This document shows positions 7,986 to 17,455 of a DNA stretch of 24,609 nucleotides, in pieces. This DNA is from an uncultured Oscillospiraceae bacterium (lineage in GTDB: Bacteria; Bacillota; Clostridia; Oscillospirales; Oscillospiraceae). The position numbers and the translations under genes were made by a program. Numbering within the stretch: the stretch's first letter is position 1; each line of letters opens with the position of its first letter. Under the pieces are notes generated by a model that saw only the letters and a program-made list of their open reading frames with translations, did no database searches and was not told the DNA's origin. The stretch lies in contig CAAERF010000314.1 of NCBI GenBank assembly GCA_900758315.1, positions 1-24,609 of the forward strand, in the 5' to 3' direction.

Positions 7986-9881
7986 ATGGAGTATGAGGCC
8001 GGAAAATATGATGTAGCGGTGATCGGAGCCGGGCACGCCGGGATTGAGGCGGCCCTGGCCAGCGCACGGCTGGGCTGCCGTACCCTGTGCTTCACGGTGA
8101 ATCTGGACGCAGTGGGCAATATGCCCTGCAACCCGGCCATCGGCGGCACGGGCAAGGGCCACCTGGTCCGGGAGCTGGACGCTCTGGGCGGTGAGATGGC
8201 ACGAGCGGCGGATCAGGCCTGCATCCAGTACCGGCTGCTGAACCGGGGCAAGGGACCGGCAGTCCACTCGCTTCGGGCCCAGGCGGACCGGCGGAAGTAC
8301 CAGGAAGTGATGAAGCACACCCTAGAGGTCACCGACAACCTCTTCCTCCGGCAGGCGGAGGTAGTGGAGATCCGGACCGACGCGGGCGGCGCTGTCTCCG
8401 CAGTGGTCACAGCCACCGGCGCTGTCTATCAGGTCCGGGCAGTGGTGGTGGCCACCGGCACCTATCTGGGCGGCCGCACCATCGTGGGCGAGGTCATCCG
8501 GGACTCCGGTCCCGACGGACTTCAGGCGGCACTGCCGCTCACCGACTGTCTGCGCAGGCTGGGGGTCACCATCCGGCGCTTTAAGACCGGCACACCGCCC
8601 CGGGTCAATGCCCGCAGCGTGGATTTTTCCAGGATGGAGCTGCAGGAGGGGGATGCGGACCCGGTGCCCTTTTCCTTTTCCACCGAGCAGGCCCCGGAAA
8701 ATCAGGCGGTCTGCTACCTGACCTATACCAACGAGCGCACCCATGAGATTATCCGGGCCAATCTGGACCGCTCTCCGCTGTACAACGGGGCGATTGTGTC
8801 CACGGGACCCCGGTACTGCCCGTCCATCGAGACCAAGATTGTCCGGTTTGCCGACAAGAAACGGCACCAGCTCTTTGTGGAGCCCATGGGGCTGAACACC
8901 GAGGAGCTGTACATTCAGGGCTTTTCCTCTTCGCTGCCCGAGGATGTCCAGGTGGCCATGCTCCACACCATTCCCGGCCTGGAGCAGGCGGAGATCACCC
9001 GGGTGGCCTACGCCATCGAATACGACTGCGTCGATCCCACCGAGCTGCTGCCCACCCTGGAGCACAAAAAAATCCCCGGCCTCTACGGAGCGGGACAGTT
9101 CAACGGCTCCTCCGGCTATGAGGAGGCTGCGGTGCAGGGCTTTGTGGCTGGAGTCAACGCGGCGCTGAAGCTTCAGAATAAGGAACCGCTGGTGCTCCGG
9201 CGGGATCAGGGATATATCGGTGTGCTGATTGACGACCTGGTCACCAAGGGCACCAATGAGCCCTACCGGATGATGACCAGCCGGACCGAGTATCGGCTGA
9301 TCCAGCGCCAGGACAATGCCGACGAGCGGCTGACTCCGGTGGGGTATCGGATCGGACTGGTCAGTGAAGAGCGGTATCAGGCGGTGCAGGAGAAGTACCG
9401 GGCAGTGCGGGCGGAGATCGCCCGACTGGAGCACTGCGGTGCGGCGCCCTCACCGGAGCTGGACCGGATGCTGGAGAGCCGGAATGAGCCGCCCGCCAAA
9501 CACGGCGTCAAGCTGTCCGACCTGCTGCGACGGCCCCGGGTGACCTATGCGGACCTGGCGCCCTTTGACCCGGAGCGGCCCGCGCTGGACCGGCTGGTCA
9601 CCGAGCAGGTGGAGATCCAGCTGAAATACAAAGGATATATCGACCGGCAGATGCGGCAGGTGGAGGAGTTCCGTCGGATGGAGGCCCACCAGCTGCCCGC
9701 CGATCTGGACTACGACCATCTGACAGGGCTCCGACTGGAGGCCCGGGAGAAGCTCAAGGCTATCCGCCCGTTAAATCTGGGGCAGGCCAGCCGGATCTCC
9801 GGCGTCAGCCCGGCGGATGTGGCCGCGCTGATGATCCATTTGGAGAAGCGGACCGATCAAGAGGCGCATGATATGGAGTGA
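7986..9881 (+). CDS. mnmG: tRNA uridine-5-carboxymethylaminomethyl synthesis enzyme MnmG (GidA)
   Basis: With MnmE, MnmG builds the cmnm5 group on wobble U34 of several tRNAs, using FAD and methylene-THF. The N-terminus has the FAD dinucleotide fold [14 protein letters not shown] and the family blocks [16 protein letters not shown] and [18 protein letters not shown]. Downstream are [28 protein letters not shown] and the C-terminal helical domain with [16 protein letters not shown] chose ATG 7986 (631 aa), 12 nt after GAGGG. GTG 7977 (634 aa) is only 3 nt from it and is the alternative. The rsmG gene often found after mnmG is absent; a lipoprotein gene follows. Confidence 0.97.
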   Translation: MEYEAGKYDVAVIGAGHAGIEAALASARLGCRTLCFTVNLDAVGNMPCNPAIGGTGKGHLVRELDALGGEMARAADQACIQYRLLNRGKGPAVHSLRAQADRRKYQEVMKHTLEVTDNLFLRQAEVVEIRTDAGGAVSAVVTATGAVYQVRAVVVATGTYLGGRTIVGEVIRDSGPDGLQAALPLTDCLRRLGVTIRRFKTGTPPRVNARSVDFSRMELQEGDADPVPFSFSTEQAPENQAVCYLTYTNERTHEIIRANLDRSPLYNGAIVSTGPRYCPSIETKIVRFADKKRHQLFVEPMGLNTEELYIQGFSSSLPEDVQVAMLHTIPGLEQAEITRVAYAIEYDCVDPTELLPTLEHKKIPGLYGAGQFNGSSGYEEAAVQGFVAGVNAALKLQNKEPLVLRRDQGYIGVLIDDLVTKGTNEPYRMMTSRTEYRLIQRQDNADERLTPVGYRIGLVSEERYQAVQEKYRAVRAEIARLEHCGAAPSPELDRMLESRNEPPAKHGVKLSDLLRRPRVTYADLAPFDPERPALDRLVTEQVEIQLKYKGYIDRQMRQVEEFRRMEAHQLPADLDYDHLTGLRLEAREKLKAIRPLNLGQASRISGVSPADVAALMIHLEKRTDQEAHDME

Positions 9882-9903
9882 AAACCTGTTTGAGACCGAG
9901 CCG

Positions 9904-9909
9904 TATAAT
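9904..9909 (+). promoter_or_regulatory. Possible promoter (-10 TATAAT) of the lipoprotein gene
   Basis: A perfect TATAAT sits 22 nt after the mnmG stop and 69 nt before the lipoprotein ATG. No good -35 is found at 16-18 nt spacing (AAAACC at 17), and there is no TGn extension. Only the -10 supports this call. Confidence 0.4.
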
Positions 9910-9978
9910 GGAAGAATGAGGAGCGGTTCGGTGGAGAGCAGATTTGAAAGAAAAAAGAAATATAAGGAGGAACAAAAC

Positions 9979-10659
9979 ATGAAAAGACACAACCGACATC
10001 TGTTGCGCAGCCTGTGCGCGGTGCTGATGATGGCGGCGATGCTGCTGAGTCTGGCCGCCTGTGGTGGCAGTAGCACCTTTGACGCTTCTGGCTATGTGAG
10101 CGCCTATCTGAAGGCCAACCTCACCGGGGATACCGCCGATCTGGAGGGCTACTCCAAGGAAGCGGTCACCCAGCTGGAAGTGGATTACGACAGTGAGATC
10201 GAGTCCCTGCTGGAGTCTATGACTGCCGGAAGCGAGCTCTCGGACGAGGTGAACAGTGATTTTGTCGAGCTGATCCACTCCATGCTGGATAACGTCTCCT
10301 ATACCGTGGGCGAGGCCACCGAGGTGACCGAGGGCAGTGCCACCGGCTATACGGTGCCCGTCACCTTCAAGCCGCTGAAGCTGGATGTCGCGGACGAGCT
10401 TCAGGAGTGGGCGACAAACCTGGACCAGGAAGACCTGGATCTCACGGATATGAACGCGCTCTATGACATGGTCTTCAAGAAAGCAGCTACGCTGCTCAAG
10501 GACGCTGTGGCCAAGGGTGAGTACGGCGAGGAAGAGACCATCAACCTCACCGTGACCAAGAACGAGGATGGCCTCTACGAGCCGGATCAGAGTCAGCTGT
10601 ACGAGATTGGCTCGAAGCTGTTCACCAGTGACCTGACGGAGCTGGGTAGTCTGGAATAA
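9979..10659 (+). CDS. Secreted lipoprotein of unknown function
   Basis: The 226-aa protein has a lipoprotein signal peptide: KRHNRH, then a hydrophobic stretch, then the lipobox LAAC with Cys28 as the lipidation site. The mature part is acidic and mostly helical. It starts with CGGSSTFDASGYVSAYLKA and has a central stretch of Asp/Glu-rich helices (LTGDTADLEGYSKEAV). This resembles the small anchored DUF5105-like lipoproteins common in gut Clostridia, though that link is from memory and not firm. ATG 9979 has AGGAGG at 9965-9970; the frame is open back to 9868 within mnmG. It stands alone, with a strong terminator after it. No function is proposed. Confidence 0.85.
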   Translation: MKRHNRHLLRSLCAVLMMAAMLLSLAACGGSSTFDASGYVSAYLKANLTGDTADLEGYSKEAVTQLEVDYDSEIESLLESMTAGSELSDEVNSDFVELIHSMLDNVSYTVGEATEVTEGSATGYTVPVTFKPLKLDVADELQEWATNLDQEDLDLTDMNALYDMVFKKAATLLKDAVAKGEYGEEETINLTVTKNEDGLYEPDQSQLYEIGSKLFTSDLTELGSLE

Positions 10660-10672
10660 GCAGATACATGAT

Positions 10673-10702
10673 AAAAAACCTGCCCATTTGGGCAGGTTTT
10701 TT
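10673..10702. terminator. Bidirectional intrinsic terminator between convergent genes
   Basis: A perfect 13-bp stem (10673-10685 with 10690-10702: AAAAAACCTGCCC / GGGCAGGTTTTTT) closes on the loop ATTT. The A-run on one side and the T-run on the other let it stop the lipoprotein transcript (+) and the phosphatase/prfC transcript (-). The phosphatase stop codon is only 1 nt away. Confidence 0.95.
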
Positions 10703-10703
10703 C

Positions 10704-11324
10704 TTATACCGGGCTGTAGCAGGTCTGATTTTCTGCGATCAGCTCCGGCTGGCCGTCGTTGACGTCCACGATGGCGTAGCTGCAATTATAGGGCACGCCC
10801 TGGCGCCAGAAGTAGCCCTGAGGCGGGTCTACGGCGTTGAGCAGGGCGCAGGTAGCGGCGCCGTGGGGGGACAGGAGGATGGTCTTATCCTGAAGCTCTC
10901 TGTGGTGAATCAGCTTGTCTAAGTACGTGCGCATCCGAGCGCACAGATCTGGAATGGACTCGCCGCCTTTGGGGGTGCGGTAGTGCCCCGGATCCCGGAT
11001 GAAGTTGAGCAGATTGGGGTCCGGCTCCGGATACGCCGGCGTGGGGAGGGCGGGACTGCCCTCGCACTCGCCAAAGGCGATCTCGATCAGCTGAGGCTCC
11101 TCAATCAGAGGCACATTCCGGCCCCGGAGGATGATCTCCGCCGTCTGGCGGGCCCGGCGGAGAGGGGAGGTGTAAGCCAGATCAAAGGGGACGTCCCGGA
11201 GACCGTCGGCGGTGACCTCCGCCAGAGCGATGCCGTTTTCGTTGAGGGGGATGTCACTGTGGCCCTGGAACAGCCGCCGCACGTTCCAGGCGGTCTCTCC
11301 GTGGCGCATAATATACAGTCTCAT
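10704..11324 (-). CDS. Histidine phosphatase family protein (phosphoglycerate mutase-like)
   Basis: The 206-aa protein has the family's RHG motif (YIMRHGETAWN, catalytic H8), SPLRRARQTAEII (about 53-65), the acid LIEIAFGECEG (E81) and the second histidine SPHGAATC (H154). These make the two-histidine pocket of the cofactor-dependent mutase/phosphatase superfamily. At about 200 aa it is more likely a phosphatase than a glycolytic mutase; the substrate is unclear (sugar phosphates, nucleotides and a CobC-type role are all possible). ATG 11324 follows GAGGA by 7 nt. It starts 10 nt after the prfC stop, so the two are likely co-transcribed. The frame is open further upstream inside prfC, without homology. 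Confidence 0.9.
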   Translation of the reverse strand: MRLYIMRHGETAWNVRRLFQGHSDIPLNENGIALAEVTADGLRDVPFDLAYTSPLRRARQTAEIILRGRNVPLIEEPQLIEIAFGECEGSPALPTPAYPEPDPNLLNFIRDPGHYRTPKGGESIPDLCARMRTYLDKLIHHRELQDKTILLSPHGAATCALLNAVDPPQGYFWRQGVPYNCSYAIVDVNDGQPELIAENQTCYSPV

Positions 11325-11334
11325 AGAAAAATCC

Positions 11335-12936
<1,602 letters not shown>

Positions 12937-13007
12937 CGGAATCCTCCAACAAGTTGAGATAATCAGTCCTATCGCTGCCTGAAACGCGAGAATATATACA
13001 ATTTATC

Positions 13008-13036
13008 ATTATAATTCCAACCCGTTAAAAATGCAA
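13008..13036 (-). promoter_or_regulatory. Sigma-A promoter of prfC
   Basis: On the minus strand the -35 is TTGCAT (13036-13031), the spacer is 17 nt and the -10 is a perfect TATAAT (13013-13008). A second overlapping option (TTGGAA, 16 nt, TATATA/TATATT) lies just downstream. The -35 overlaps the T-run of the terminator of the gene upstream. Confidence 0.65.
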
Positions 13037-13082
13037 GAAAAAGCGGCGCGGCTCCATCCGCAGAAACGGACAGAGCGACGCC
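13035..13082 (-). terminator. Intrinsic terminator of the GNAT/flavodoxin/TetR operon
   Basis: Read on the minus strand, GGCG-TCG-CTC-TG-TCCG (13082-13067) pairs with CGGA-TG-GAG-CCG-CGCC (13060-13045), with one 2x2 mismatch, around a 6-nt loop. The run GCTTTTTCTTG follows. It lies about 20 nt past the GNAT stop and directly before the prfC promoter. Confidence 0.75.
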
Positions 13083-13100
13083 TGCTGTGTGGGGGTGGTA

Positions 13101-14045
13101 TTAAGGGCGAAAGCGCATGGGTGTGTAGCGGATTCCGTTGGTGACCTGCTCGGTGTCGGTGGGCACAAAGCCGAGTCGCCGGTAAATCTCCACAGCGTAG
13201 GGGGACGAGTGGACAGTAAATTCCTGGGGCCCCCAGTCCCGGACCATGGCGTCAAAGAGCCGCCGTCCAACGCCCTTGCGGTGCCAGTCCGCTTTGACGA
13301 AGAACAGGCTGATGTGCCGGGTACCCCGCATGGCCAGCATCCCCACCAGGGTGTCGCCGGCAAAGGCGCCATAGAGGTACATTCTGCGCATGCCATCCAC
13401 GTCAGCCAGCGTGCGCCGGAACTCCGCGACGCCCTCGGGAGCGTACTCCGGCGCCTCAAACTGGCAGAACACCTCCCAAGCGAGGGTGCAGGCCGCCGGC
13501 AGCTCCTCCGGGCCCAGGCGTCTGATGGTGTAGGACTCGATCTCACGGGTCAAAGCGTACAGCTTCATATCCTGCACCCGGGTATTTTTAACCGCATAGT
13601 TTTTCAATGTGCCCTCGTACTGAAAGCCCGCCTTTTCCAGTGCCCGGCAGGAGCCGGTGTTGCAGGAGAAGGGCTCGGCGTAGATACGGATCAGGTCAGT
13701 GGTTCGGAACAGCAGGTCACAGAGCTGACGGATTGCGTCGGTCATGAGTCCGCAGCCCCAGTAGGCCTCGTCGAGATAGTAACCCAGCTCCGCCGAGCGG
13801 GCGTGGATATTGCTCTGACGGAAGGCGCCGATGCTGCCGATCACCTTGTCCTCCGCAGTGATGGCGTAGGCGAAGGTGTCCGATTCCGGCGCCGACAGCA
13901 TGGCGGTGATGTAGTCGGCCGCGTCCTGTTCGGTGTAAGGGTAGGGCAGTCCGTCCCGCAGGTTGTTCAGAATCCTGCGGTTGGATAGCAGACGGGCCAG
14001 ATCTTTGGCGTCGGACAGCCGCCACTTTCGCAGGTTACACTTCAT
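13101..14045 (-). CDS. Tandem GNAT acetyltransferase (two fused domains)
   Basis: The 314-aa protein is two N-acetyltransferase domains in one chain. The first (about 1-170) is RimJ/RimL-like: KCNLRKWRLSDAKDLARL, then IGSIGAFRQ, ELGYYLDEAYWGCGLMTDA and NTGSCRALEKAGFQYEG. The second (about 172-314) starts YTIRRLGPEELPAAC and has a clear acetyl-CoA loop HRKGVGRRLFDAM and YAVEIYRRLGFVP. The first domain's loop (YWGCGLMT) still has the usual spacing. The substrates are unknown; each domain could act on a small amine, an antibiotic or a protein N-terminus. It is the last gene of the TetR operon, 11 nt after the flavodoxin gene, with only a weak AAGGCAGG before ATG 14045. Confidence 0.88.
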   Translation of the reverse strand: MKCNLRKWRLSDAKDLARLLSNRRILNNLRDGLPYPYTEQDAADYITAMLSAPESDTFAYAITAEDKVIGSIGAFRQSNIHARSAELGYYLDEAYWGCGLMTDAIRQLCDLLFRTTDLIRIYAEPFSCNTGSCRALEKAGFQYEGTLKNYAVKNTRVQDMKLYALTREIESYTIRRLGPEELPAACTLAWEVFCQFEAPEYAPEGVAEFRRTLADVDGMRRMYLYGAFAGDTLVGMLAMRGTRHISLFFVKADWHRKGVGRRLFDAMVRDWGPQEFTVHSSPYAVEIYRRLGFVPTDTEQVTNGIRYTPMRFRP

Positions 14046-14056
14046 AACAGCCTGCC

Positions 14057-14566
14057 TTATGCCCGTTCGTACCAGTCCAGCACGTCGGTCAGATGTTCCT
14101 CACTGACGCGGCTGCCGCCGTGGAGCATCAGGTCCAGCATGGCGTCCTCATCCGGCGTGCGGTCGGCCTTGTTGGCGAGGCCCTTTCCGGCGGTCTTGAC
14201 CATAATGGTCATCATCAGCTTGTACACGCCGTGAAGCCGGGTGATGTCAAATCCGCCCTGCAAGGTAAAGACCGGCATGCTGTCCGGGAGCCGGTTGGCC
14301 TTGCGCAGGTCCTGCATCTGGGAACCGGTGGCGCCCATGCCCACGCCGCAGACTGCCTGCACCCGGTAGCGCTTGGCGGCCTTTTGATAGCCCTGTACCT
14401 TGCCGGCCATAAGCCAGCCCAGATAGAGAATCTCGCTGCCCTCCGCCAGATGCTCTCCGGCCTCAGGCAGGGTGTACACCGGCAGTCCGGTTTTGGCGCC
14501 CAGCAGGCGGGCGTACTCGGCGGTGTATCCGGTGTTTGAGGTGTATACGATTGCGTTCGGTTTCAT
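14057..14566 (-). CDS. Flavodoxin-domain protein (FMN-binding)
   Basis: The 169-aa protein begins AIVYTSNTGYTAEYARLLG, a typical flavodoxin strand and FMN-phosphate loop (TSNTGYT, about residues 8-14). An alternating alpha/beta pattern follows, with ILYLGWLMAGKVQGY in the place of the second FMN loop. It resembles the Flavodoxin_5/HemG-like group rather than long-chain electron-transfer flavodoxins. The C-terminal third (DRTPDEDAMLDLMLHGGSRV) is helical and less recognisable. ATG 14566 follows AGGAGG by about 7 nt. It is in the TetR-led operon, so it may serve a redox response; this is inference. Confidence 0.83.
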   Translation of the reverse strand: MKPNAIVYTSNTGYTAEYARLLGAKTGLPVYTLPEAGEHLAEGSEILYLGWLMAGKVQGYQKAAKRYRVQAVCGVGMGATGSQMQDLRKANRLPDSMPVFTLQGGFDITRLHGVYKLMMTIMVKTAGKGLANKADRTPDEDAMLDLMLHGGSRVSEEHLTDVLDWYERA

Positions 14567-14600
14567 ATTCTGTCCTCCTGATCTCCGGCAGAGCCGCTGG

Positions 14601-14852
14601 TTAAGTCGAAATCCACGTGCCGCCGGCCATGCCCAGCAGTGCGCAGAGGGCCAGTCCCAGGGCGTGATTGGCGATCAGTCCGCAGCCGTTCAGTACGGCG
14701 CCCAGGATCAGGCCCAGCGCCAGTCCCACCAGCATATTCTGCCGCTGTTGTTCCGGTTCCTGTGTGGGTTCCTGTCCGGCGCTGGCGGCGAACAGCGCGA
14801 TGGCAAGGCCCAGCAAAACCAATGGCAGGGCCGCTGTAAGAAAGTCTCTCAT
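14601..14852 (-). CDS. Small hydrophobic membrane protein
   Basis: I do not recognise this 83-aa protein. It has a hydrophobic N-terminal helix (about residues 5-25) and a short polar loop rich in Gln/Glu/Pro (about 27-38). One or two Gly/Ala/Leu-rich helices follow (about 40-80), containing GLALGLILGAVLNGCGL. That predicts two or three membrane segments. I chose ATG 14852 because GGAGG precedes it by 7 nt; the upstream ATG at 14903 would add 17 non-hydrophobic residues. It lies between tetR and the flavodoxin gene (34 nt), so it is probably part of the regulated set. Confidence 0.75.
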   Translation of the reverse strand: MRDFLTAALPLVLLGLAIALFAASAGQEPTQEPEQQRQNMLVGLALGLILGAVLNGCGLIANHALGLALCALLGMAGGTWIST

Positions 14853-14969
14853 TGGAATGCCTCCATTTGATCTGTGTCCCCGGCGCTGCACCAGTTCACC
14901 CAACTGCTGCCGGTTGTCGCATGTTCCGTCGGTTCCCTGGATGATTTTATGACGCGCCGGTGGTAGGGA

Positions 14970-15629
14970 TTACTTCTCCAGAAAGGGCAGCCGGCCCAGC
15001 AGCTGTCCCCGGCTGTTTCCCGTGGGATCCCGCACCGGCTGGTCCAGAATCTGGTCCAGCTTGCCGCCCTTGATGACCAGCACCATGCCGGCGAACACCT
15101 GACCCAGCTTTTCGGAAATCTCATCCTCGCTGAAGTCACACACCTTCATGGCGCACAGGGCGCCCATGCCGAAGGCGTGGACCCACATCTGTTCAAAGAG
15201 GATGCGGGATTCGGCAGGGGTCATGTTGTAGTCCCGCTGGATCAGCTCCATACACACGTCCGCAATGCTGCCCAGATCCCGGATGGTGTTCTCAAAGCTC
15301 TGGCCCTCTGTGTGCTCCTGCATGAAGAGCAGCTTGAACAGCTCGGGCTCATGGATGGCGTAGGACACCATCAGCATCCCGATCCGCTTGAAGGCGGGGG
15401 TATAGTCGATGAAATCGCTGGCGTATGCCTCAAACTCCCGGAGCGCCAGGGCCCTGGCTGCCCACTTGACCTCATCCATGTTCCGGAAGGTGGTGAAAAT
15501 GGGCCGGGCGGATGTGCCGAGCCGACTGCCCAGCTCTCTGGCGGTCAGAGCAGAGACGCCCTTCTCCTTGATGAGCGTTAGGGCAGCTGCGGCGATCTCC
15601 TCTTTGGTAAACCTGGGTTTGGGTGGCAT
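14970..15629 (-). CDS. TetR/AcrR family transcriptional regulator
   Basis: The 219-aa protein has an N-terminal TetR helix-turn-helix (about 8-55: FTKEEIAAAALTLIKEKG, ALTARELGSRLGTSARPIFTTFRN). An all-helical ligand domain follows (about 60-200) and has no assignable specificity. Such proteins are usually dimeric repressors released by small hydrophobic ligands. The ATG at 15629 has AAAGGA 9-10 nt upstream. The gene leads an operon with a small membrane protein, a flavodoxin-like protein and a double GNAT. Its promoter has a direct repeat near the predicted start point, which fits autorepression. Confidence 0.92.
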   Translation of the reverse strand: MPPKPRFTKEEIAAAALTLIKEKGVSALTARELGSRLGTSARPIFTTFRNMDEVKWAARALALREFEAYASDFIDYTPAFKRIGMLMVSYAIHEPELFKLLFMQEHTEGQSFENTIRDLGSIADVCMELIQRDYNMTPAESRILFEQMWVHAFGMGALCAMKVCDFSEDEISEKLGQVFAGMVLVIKGGKLDQILDQPVRDPTGNSRGQLLGRLPFLEK

Positions 15630-15670
15630 GGGGGGTCATCCTTTCTCTTGGGCAGGGAACCAAAGCATTG

Positions 15671-15696
15671 TTTTGAAACGATGTTCTGAAACTATG
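15671..15696 (-). promoter_or_regulatory. 13-bp tandem direct repeat, putative TetR operator
   Basis: TTTTGAAACGATG (15671-15683) is followed directly by TTCTGAAACTATG (15684-15696), identical at 11 of 13 positions. It lies just downstream of the -10 of the tetR promoter and covers the expected start point. A weak inverted symmetry (GAAAC GAT GTTC) is also present. Confidence 0.5.
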
Positions 15697-15700
15697 TTTT

Positions 15701-15729
15701 AGTATAATGCGGAGATGTTCCCTTGTCAA
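15701..15729 (-). promoter_or_regulatory. Sigma-A promoter of the tetR operon
   Basis: On the minus strand the -35 is a perfect TTGACA (15729-15724), the spacer is 17 nt and the -10 is TATACT (15706-15701). This is one of the strongest matches in the window. The start would be near 15694, giving a leader of about 65 nt. Confidence 0.85.
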
Positions 15730-15766
15730 GGGGAAAATACCTGCTGTACCCGGCTGAATTATATGG

Positions 15767-15803
15767 AAAAAAGTGGCCGGAATGACGTTTTCCGACCACT
15801 TTT
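15767..15803 (-). terminator. Intrinsic terminator of the lyase gene
   Basis: AAAAGTGG-C-CGGAA (15769-15782) pairs with TTCCG-A-CCACTTTT (15790-15803): 13 pairs with one mismatch, around a 7-nt loop. On the minus strand a run of six T (15772-15767) ends it. It lies 13 nt beyond the lyase stop and could also act weakly on the + strand. Confidence 0.85.
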
Positions 15804-15816
15804 CTGTGGATGTTTC

Positions 15817-17265
15817 TTATTGATCCGCGCCGAATTCAGCTTTGTAGGCCGCAACCAGCTTTTCCGGCCAGTCAGAGACCGGCTCCAGAATGCCCGTGAA
15901 GAAGCGCAGTGTCTTAGGCTCATGGATGAATCTCAGACCACCGATCATCTCTCTGTGGTCATAGACCCATTTCACACGGTCAATCACATACTCCGTCTGG
16001 GACAGGGTGAACACACGGCGGGGAAAGGCCAGACGGACCAGCTCCATGGAGGCGAAGCGCTCGCTTCCGTCGGGATTCCGCTCCTCAGACAGCGTACCGC
16101 GCTCCATGCCCCGGATGCCGCCGCAGAGATAGAGGGCGCAGGCCAGTGCGCCTGCCGGATATTCCTCCTGCGGAATGTGAGAGACAAACTCTTTGGCATC
16201 GATGTGCGCGCCAAGACCGCCGCCCGGCGTAATCATCGGCACACCGTAGTCGTCCAGCTGCTTTACGCAGTAGTCGATGAACTGCGGCGCCTGGGAAATG
16301 ACATCCATCTCCATGGATTCGTCAAAACCGATGCTCATGGCCTCCATCTCCTTCACGGACATGCCGCCATAGGTCAGGAAGCCCTCAAACATCGGGACCA
16401 GATCCTCCATGGAGTGGAACAGGGCCTCATCCCGGACCAGAATGCCGCCGCCCCGGGCGAAACCGAACTTTCTGCCGGAGAAGTAAATGATGTCGAAGAG
16501 GTCAGCGATCATCCGGGTGATTTCGCGGATGGATTTTTCCTGCATGCCCTCTTCGCGGACCTTGATAAAGTAGAGGTTGTCCTGGAGCAGGGACGCGTCG
16601 AGCACGGTGAGGATGCCGTACTTCTTTGCCAGCTCCGTGGCGGCCTTCATGTTGGCATAGGAGATGGGCTGACCGCCGATCAGGTTGGTTCCGGCCTCCA
16701 GGCGCAGGTAGGACACATTTTCGGGCGTTTCCTTCTGGATGCAGGCCTCCAACGCCTCCAAATCGATGTCACCCTTGAAGGGCAGGTCGCTTTTGGGAAT
16801 CAGGCCCTCCGCCTTCACGAGCTCCTCGACATGTCCGCCCAGTCTGGTGATATGGGCCTTGGCAGTGGTAAAATGGTAGTTCATAATGACGCAGTTTCCG
16901 GGCTGGACGAACCGCATGGTCAGAATATTTTCGCAGGCACGGCCCTGATGCGCCGGCAGCAGATGCTCGATGCCAAAGAGCTCGGTCAGCTTGTCCCGCA
17001 TGCGGTAAAAGGTCTCACTTCCGGCATAGGCGTCATCTGCTCTCAGCATAGCCGACTGCATATTGTCACTCATGGCATTGACCCCGGAATCGGTCAGCAT
17101 GTCCATGAAAATATCGCCATTGTGGAGCTGGAATGTGTTGAAGCCAGCCTCTCTCATCCGCTGCAATCTCTCATCCGCCGGAAGCAGGGTCAGCTGCTGT
17201 ACAATTTTTACCTTGTGCATTTCCATTGGGATTGGCTCGCGTTTGTAGAATTTAATCTCTGGCAT
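15817..17265 (-). CDS. Tyrosine phenol-lyase/tryptophanase-like PLP enzyme, variant active site
   Basis: The 482-aa protein aligns along its length with the beta-eliminating lyases (TPL and tryptophanase). It is closer to TPL: LLTDSG-like MLTDSGVNAMSD, DAYAGSETFY (Y80), AHQGRACEN (R109), TNLIGGQP (N194), the PLP lysine SGRKF (K266), MERG (R389, like phenol-binding R381 of TPL), FPRRVFT and LRFF. Tryptophanase has LRHF at that last place. One key change is seen: TPL DATRCVENAYF reads DASLLQDNLYF, so PLP-binding R217 is Leu226. Residues after the PLP lysine also differ. It may be a TPL paralogue with another substrate, or impaired. ATG 17265 follows GGAGGGG. It has its own promoter and terminator. 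Confidence 0.82.
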   Translation of the reverse strand: MPEIKFYKREPIPMEMHKVKIVQQLTLLPADERLQRMREAGFNTFQLHNGDIFMDMLTDSGVNAMSDNMQSAMLRADDAYAGSETFYRMRDKLTELFGIEHLLPAHQGRACENILTMRFVQPGNCVIMNYHFTTAKAHITRLGGHVEELVKAEGLIPKSDLPFKGDIDLEALEACIQKETPENVSYLRLEAGTNLIGGQPISYANMKAATELAKKYGILTVLDASLLQDNLYFIKVREEGMQEKSIREITRMIADLFDIIYFSGRKFGFARGGGILVRDEALFHSMEDLVPMFEGFLTYGGMSVKEMEAMSIGFDESMEMDVISQAPQFIDYCVKQLDDYGVPMITPGGGLGAHIDAKEFVSHIPQEEYPAGALACALYLCGGIRGMERGTLSEERNPDGSERFASMELVRLAFPRRVFTLSQTEYVIDRVKWVYDHREMIGGLRFIHEPKTLRFFTGILEPVSDWPEKLVAAYKAEFGADQ

Positions 17266-17338
17266 GTTCTACCCCTCCAAATATCTCTTTTTCTGCCGCT
17301 TTACACTTCTACAGTTTAAAGTACAAAGCTTGTTTCAA

Positions 17339-17367
17339 ATTATACTACCAGAGAATTCTTTTTTCAA
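17339..17367 (-). promoter_or_regulatory. Sigma-A promoter of the lyase gene
   Basis: On the minus strand TTGAAA (17367-17362), a 17-nt spacer and a perfect TATAAT (17344-17339). The start would be near 17332, giving a leader of about 65 nt. I see no clear regulator site or leader peptide. Confidence 0.8.
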
Positions 17368-17404
17368 TCACCGTTTGCCAAAATTCCAGATTATTTTGCC
17401 GGAC

Positions 17405-17450
17405 AAAAAGGATACACGGAAGACGCGTCAGTGCGCTCCGTGTATCCTTT
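17405..17450. terminator. Intrinsic terminator of spoIIID
   Basis: A perfect 14-bp stem (AAAGGATACACGGA 17407-17420 with 17437-17450) encloses a 16-nt loop that contains the palindrome GACGCGTC. On the minus strand it ends in a T-run (17409-17405), 6 nt past the spoIIID stop. The T-rich flank on the other side lets it work in both directions. Confidence 0.9.
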
Positions 17451-17455
17451 CATTT

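Noticed and set aside
15715..17319. 534-codon open frame on the + strand opposite the lyase gene
   Set aside because: Antisense shadow of the well-matched PLP enzyme; no homology seen in its product.
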